64,000 nucleotides of DNA, taken from assembly GCF_035582795.1 (NCBI RefSeq), contig NC_134369.1, positions 61,876,001 through 61,940,000 on the forward strand. The letters run 5' to 3'. The translations under genes and the position numbers were made by a program. Position 1 is the first letter of the stretch. Every line of letters begins with the position of its first letter. Under the pieces are notes generated by a model. That model did not search any database. It was not told the DNA's origin and saw only the letters and a program-made list of their open reading frames with translations. Source of the DNA: Mycteria americana. Its lineage: Eukaryota > Chordata > Aves > Ciconiiformes > Ciconiidae. Of the stretch, positions 59,570-64,000 are shown piece by piece.

Positions 59570-62500
59570 GAATTTTTTTCCCTTTTGGCATGGTTTCTAG
59601 TGGCCAAGACTGATGGTTCTGTAGGAACCGCAGAGGAGGGGCTTCTGAAAGCAGAAAAATCCGCTTTCGTAGCGATGTTGGTAGCATGTCCTTGGCCTAT
59701 ACATTTGAATTGAAACCTCTGTTCAGGAAGGTGCCAGCATCACGGAGTAAAGTTGGACATGACCAGTCCTAAACTAGATGAGGGAACAACAACTGACCAC
59801 CTAGTGAGTATGCTTACAGCTTGTGGGAGGGGTCTACTCTGCAGTATCCTTCTCTCAGGAGATGGCTGTAAGAGACAAATGCTTACATTTTGTTTTTGCA
59901 TACATAGGCTGGTGTGTTCTCTGCCCCTTTTGTCTCTCCCCTGCTCCTACAGGGGAAATTCTTGCAGGTGGTGCAGTAGAGCAAAACTGTGGTGCCCTTG
60001 CCTTACATAAAGTGTTACTGCAGGGCACTAGCTGAGCCTGCTGGCATGTGACCTTCAGCTTTAGGAATCGAGAAGCAACCTAGAAGCTCATTGTGAAATC
60101 TTTAGCTTTCCAGTAGCATCACCCTGGAAAAGTGGGGCTTGGAAGAAAAAGGTGTAGTTATTCTGTTGCTGTAGACCACTGGGTGGGATCTTCAGAAGGG
60201 CTTTGCTCTCTGTTAGGATGTGGGGGAGGGAGGTTGCATCACCAACCAGTGTCAGATGGAAACAAGTTTTCCAGCCTTACCGACCCTGCACAAAAAGAAC
60301 TATCCAAGGGCAGTAAGCCAGAGATGTGGAAACCGTGGTGCTCTGGTGTCATCTTTCCTAGAAATTGCTACAGAGTTCTCCACTGGAGATAGCACAGATA
60401 TTTAAACAAACTGCATAGAGGGAGTGCTGTTTTCTTGGTGTATTGCTGTAGTCAAGGGTGCAAGGACTCTCAAGTAGATAGAGCCCAGGCATCTTATTAG
60501 GCATTGCTTAACTATTACTCCTTTTTCTTGTGCAGTAATAACTTAAAACCTCCCAGCATCTGTGCTAGTCTCATGTGACTCTTCTATATACTGACTGGGC
60601 AGTTGTATAAGGAGGTGCTGAGGTTGTGGGGGGACATGCCAGGGCTCTGGGACTCATCATTGAACTGCTCTTGGACTGATAATGTCTTTTGATTAATGTG
60701 TTCATACTTGTGACTGAACTGTTCTGTTCTGTGAGAGGGGGAAAATGGAGGCTTTTGGAGGGGACTCCGTTTGCAAGTTTAGACCTAACTCAGCAGCAAC
60801 AGGCATCTAAACTCTCCTGCATGTAAATTGATGCCACTGGTTCAGGACAGCACCAGATGCAATGGGATTGTGTTGTTCTGCAAGCCCAGGACAGCTGGCA
60901 GTGGATCTGGAACACTGCTATAAGAAAGTGGTCTTTTAAGGAGTTTTGTAAGCAGCTTCCTTCTTCCTTTCTCTGGGGAGGCGCAGAAAGAACTGAGGCC
61001 ATTTAGTCAGCAGCTTGGCAGTCTCAAGTACCGTGCAAAACGTGGCTACAGGTCTAAGACTGATGTTGTTAGGACTGTGTTGCTGGAGGCCATGTGAGTT
61101 GATCTAGCATGTGGTTTACCAGCCTGGACACAATGCTGGTACCTGTGATAATCGTGACCTTGAGGAATTGGACATCCCAAATTTCTTGGGGCTTGTCAGG
61201 GATGTTTCTGTCTCCCTGCCTTGTGCCAAGGTCTTGCAAGCATTGCTGGTGTTCAGGCCTTCTTGGAGCAGAAGAGCTGGTGTTTGTAACTTATGCTGGA
61301 TATACCAGAAGAAATACCTGGATGCAAAGATCTAGCATCCAGCTGTTGAGAAAGCCTGGCCACATTCCTGCTGAATGGCAGTTTTTGAAGATGGGCTTTG
61401 TCTGGGTCTTCAGGGAGTCCCATTTCCCTGCTGCTTCTGTCTTGTGCAGCAGCACATGTCGTGACTGCTCCTGCAGGAAGCTCCCACAGCTGGATAGTGG
61501 AGAGCTGTCTGTGGAGGTGTGGGAGGGTGAGCATGTCACACTGCTGCAGCTGGATGCCCTCACACAGGGCTTTGCAAGTGGAGACATAGGAAGTGTTGAC
61601 AAAAGTGTTGACTTGGAGTCTTGCTTGCATATGGGTCCAGTGTAGACAGCCAGTGCCTTCCGTGGGCATCGCTCGGGCAGGATCTTAGGAACAAGTAGAA
61701 TAAGATGTTCTTGTCGCTCTGCATGTCAAATGCACACTGCAGAAATCTGCCATAGGAAAAGAGCTTCAGTCTTCTTATTCAGTGAAGCTGGTTTGCTCTT
61801 GAGTTTGTGTTTTGTTTTATTTTATTTTTTAACTGGAGCTTGGTATCTTTTACAGGCTGTGGACTCTTCCTCCTTTGCTGTTGTACATTCAGGTTAGGTA
61901 TTAATGAACAGAATTATACCAAGAATCACTGCCAGCATCGTGACTATCTGACTACAAATAGTTTTATCATTAGAAAATTGGACCAATCAGAGCATGCCTT
62001 AAAGGAAGCTGAGGCTCTCAGCAGTGTCCCTGGCCATGCTAACAAGTATTGGTTTAACGTGTGCAAAGCTTTTGCCGAGGGGCTGTGTGCATGCAAGGAG
62101 GGGGAGGTGAGGCTGAGGGATTTTCTGGGGTAGGAGGAGGAGTAGAAGACAGAAGTCTGGAATCGACTTACCCTGAATTATTTTGACACTCATTCTTTCC
62201 CTTCAACATAGATATAACTGGACTCATAGCAATTTGTACTTGAGTGGTGGCACGGAGCAGAAGACTCAAGACTTTCAAATGCACAAGGTGAAATCAGTGT
62301 TGCGGCAGTACCTATGGCTCCCAGTTGCAGATCAGAGCTCAGCTGCACTAAGAATGGTGGTTGTTAGTCCCTGTTTCATGGTCCCTGTCTTGTAGTCTAT
62401 CCTTTAAGGTAGCAAACTTTTATTGAAATAGCAGCCTATGAAAATCCAGATGTCAGGGAAAATGATCGTCTTTCAGTAAACGCAATAACTTGTGCTGGGA

Positions 62501-62939
62501 AAGTTACAGAGAAAGTGCAAGCTAGGATAGAAATGAAGAGGACCCACAGCTTTTCTGCTGAGGAAGATGCAGGTGTCTCAAAATGCTTGGCAGAGCCCCT
62601 CACTATGGGTAAATAGTGTGGATTCCCTGGCCTGCCCTTTCTTGTAGTTTCTTTTGACAGTCTGCTTTCCTCTCTGGTGCCAGCGTGTCTCAGCTTTTCT
62701 CTGCTCCAGCCCACGTGCGCACCTGTAAGTCTGTTGTGTTCTCCAGGATGCTCTGCACAAGACTTTTTCCTTTGAAGGCCCAGCAGCCTTAGTACGGTTT
62801 AGCTTCTCAGTCTCTAATAAGCTGGCTCTTTTAAATACTGTTCCTCCCCTGAGGCGCTCTGTCCTCTTTATGTTCCTGTGTGTTTTGTTTCCCTTGCTGC
62901 CCTGTTCTTGTTGCTGCTCTTTTTTACCACCTGCCCCCG

Positions 62940-62955
62940 CCCCCCCCCCCCCCCC
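62940..62955. repeat. C16 run
   Basis: Uninterrupted C run preceded by CCCCCG, in a pyrimidine-rich stretch; a minus-strand G-quadruplex candidate. Confidence 0.9.
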
Positions 62956-64000
62956 GTTCTTTTTTTCCTCCTCTACAGATGTGTGTAAGCCCCATTAAGC
63001 ACTTTTCTACAAGCTGGGGAGCTGAGGTTTGGACTTGAAGTGACCTGGTGGCAGAACAAGAGGCTGCATTGGGTCACTGATGCTCAGAAGGTGATGGTGT
63101 GGAGATGGTGCTCCAGAGTGTCCAAGGTGGTAGCACTGGATGTAGGAGGACAGGGACGATTGCTTAATGCCTCCTTACATGGCTGGGGTGCAATATGGTG
63201 CCCTGTGAAGAGATGCTGGTTGCTTTTAAGGAGTTATCCACTGAACACTGGGTAAAGAAAATGAGCTTGGCAGCCGCACTTTGAATTTGTCCAGCGCAGT
63301 GCGGGGCAGCATAATTGGTGTGTGAGGAGGCACAGCTGTATTTCTATCGAACAGCTGCCGGGGGCTGGCCGCTGCATTCTTTTCCATTATATAATTTGTG
63401 GGAAGGGAAAACGAGACCTCTGGGCTCGAGACCGAGGGCTCTTAACACAGGCAGGGACGCTCTGGCTGCTTTCACTATGATGATGGGTTTTGGAAGGAAG
63501 GGAGAGAGGGGATGTTTTGCCCTGAGCATGAATTATGTCTAAAAGAGATTTTTTTTCCCCTTCTTTTTAAATTGGAGAAAACGGAAGAATTTTCAGCCTC
63601 AATAAAGAGGCATTTAAGTGCTGAATAGGATCTTGGTCCTCAGATTGGAAAGACTAATGGACCTGAACACAGTAAAATTAAGTTAATTTTGTAGCTGTGT
63701 ATCTATCTGTGTGTGAGAGGAGGACCGTGCCACAGCATGTGCGGTATGAGGGATGTGTTACAGGGCAGGTAAGTGCTGTGCAAACCGCTTTCCTCTGCCT
63801 TGCTGGGAAGCGTCTCCTCCTTCCCCTCCCGGGGCAGCACCAAGCTAGGTTCCTCCCTCAGCTCTCTACCAAACCACACTCTTCTCCTTCCAGCAGGGTC
63901 TTGGCTCCTCCGTTTATCTATACTGCCAGGCTGGCATTCGGCTGGCTTCTCCTTATCTGCTTAGCCTCACCATCCCCTTTGTGCTCGCTTCCTTGGGGTG

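Larger units (their letters stand above)
35029..64000 (+). other. RCOR1: RCOR1 intron 2 (5' part, at least 28,972 bp)
   Basis: Begins with the GTAAGT donor after exon 2 and runs past the window edge. I looked for an exon with the expected continuation of the ELM2 domain and found none. No other supportable gene, RNA gene or transposon is seen inside. The + strand appears T-rich over A and G-rich over C through much of it, as expected for a long transcribed intron. Longest chance frames are 54700-55170 (-, 156 codons) and 61109-61645 (+, 178 codons), without recognisable domains. A long first-proximal intron is typical of RCOR1 in vertebrates (from memory). Confidence 0.85.

Noticed and set aside
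61109-61645. 178-codon plus-strand open frame in RCOR1 intron 2
   Set aside because: Cysteine-rich chance translation without a recognised family; overlaps two antisense frames of similar size.

Overview
The window looks like nuclear DNA from a bird. The evidence is one CR1-type LINE 3' end with the avian/reptilian ATTCTGTG octamer tail, very few other transposons, long non-coding stretches, and one strong CpG island carrying the first exons of a recognisable vertebrate gene. A turtle or crocodilian cannot be formally excluded, but the low transposon load favours a bird.

The only gene I can support is the 5' end of RCOR1 (REST corepressor 1, CoREST), on the + strand. Exon 1 (34669-34855) and exon 2 (34969-35028) join in frame across a 113-bp G-rich intron and encode residues 1-82: the conserved N-terminus, a low-complexity linker, an acidic serine-rich patch and the start of the ELM2 domain. 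Exon 2 ends in a perfect GTAAGT donor. I find no exon 3 before position 64000, so intron 2 is at least about 29 kb long and fills the rest of the window.

Layout: 1-33000 is upstream intergenic DNA with no supportable gene. It holds the CR1 fragment (2331-2567), simple repeats, two CTCF-like motifs in convergent orientation (731 and 23060), and several AT-rich blocks dense in homeodomain, POU, GATA and forkhead-like motifs that resemble conserved regulatory elements. 33010-35300 is the CpG-island promoter region: paired CCAAT boxes next to GC boxes at 34352-34428, a possible 43-codon uORF, the two exons, and a perfect 27-bp inverted repeat just inside intron 2. 35300-64000 is intronic, visibly T-rich on the + strand, with mononucleotide runs, a long purine tract and small hairpins.

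RCOR1 protein scaffolds the nuclear LSD1-CoREST-HDAC complex that represses neuronal genes with REST. Only its regulatory front end is here. I saw no new gene system. The most unusual items are the long perfect hairpin beside exon 2, the asparagine-rich linker where mammals have alanine, hints of divergent antisense transcription, and the cluster of enhancer-like blocks upstream.
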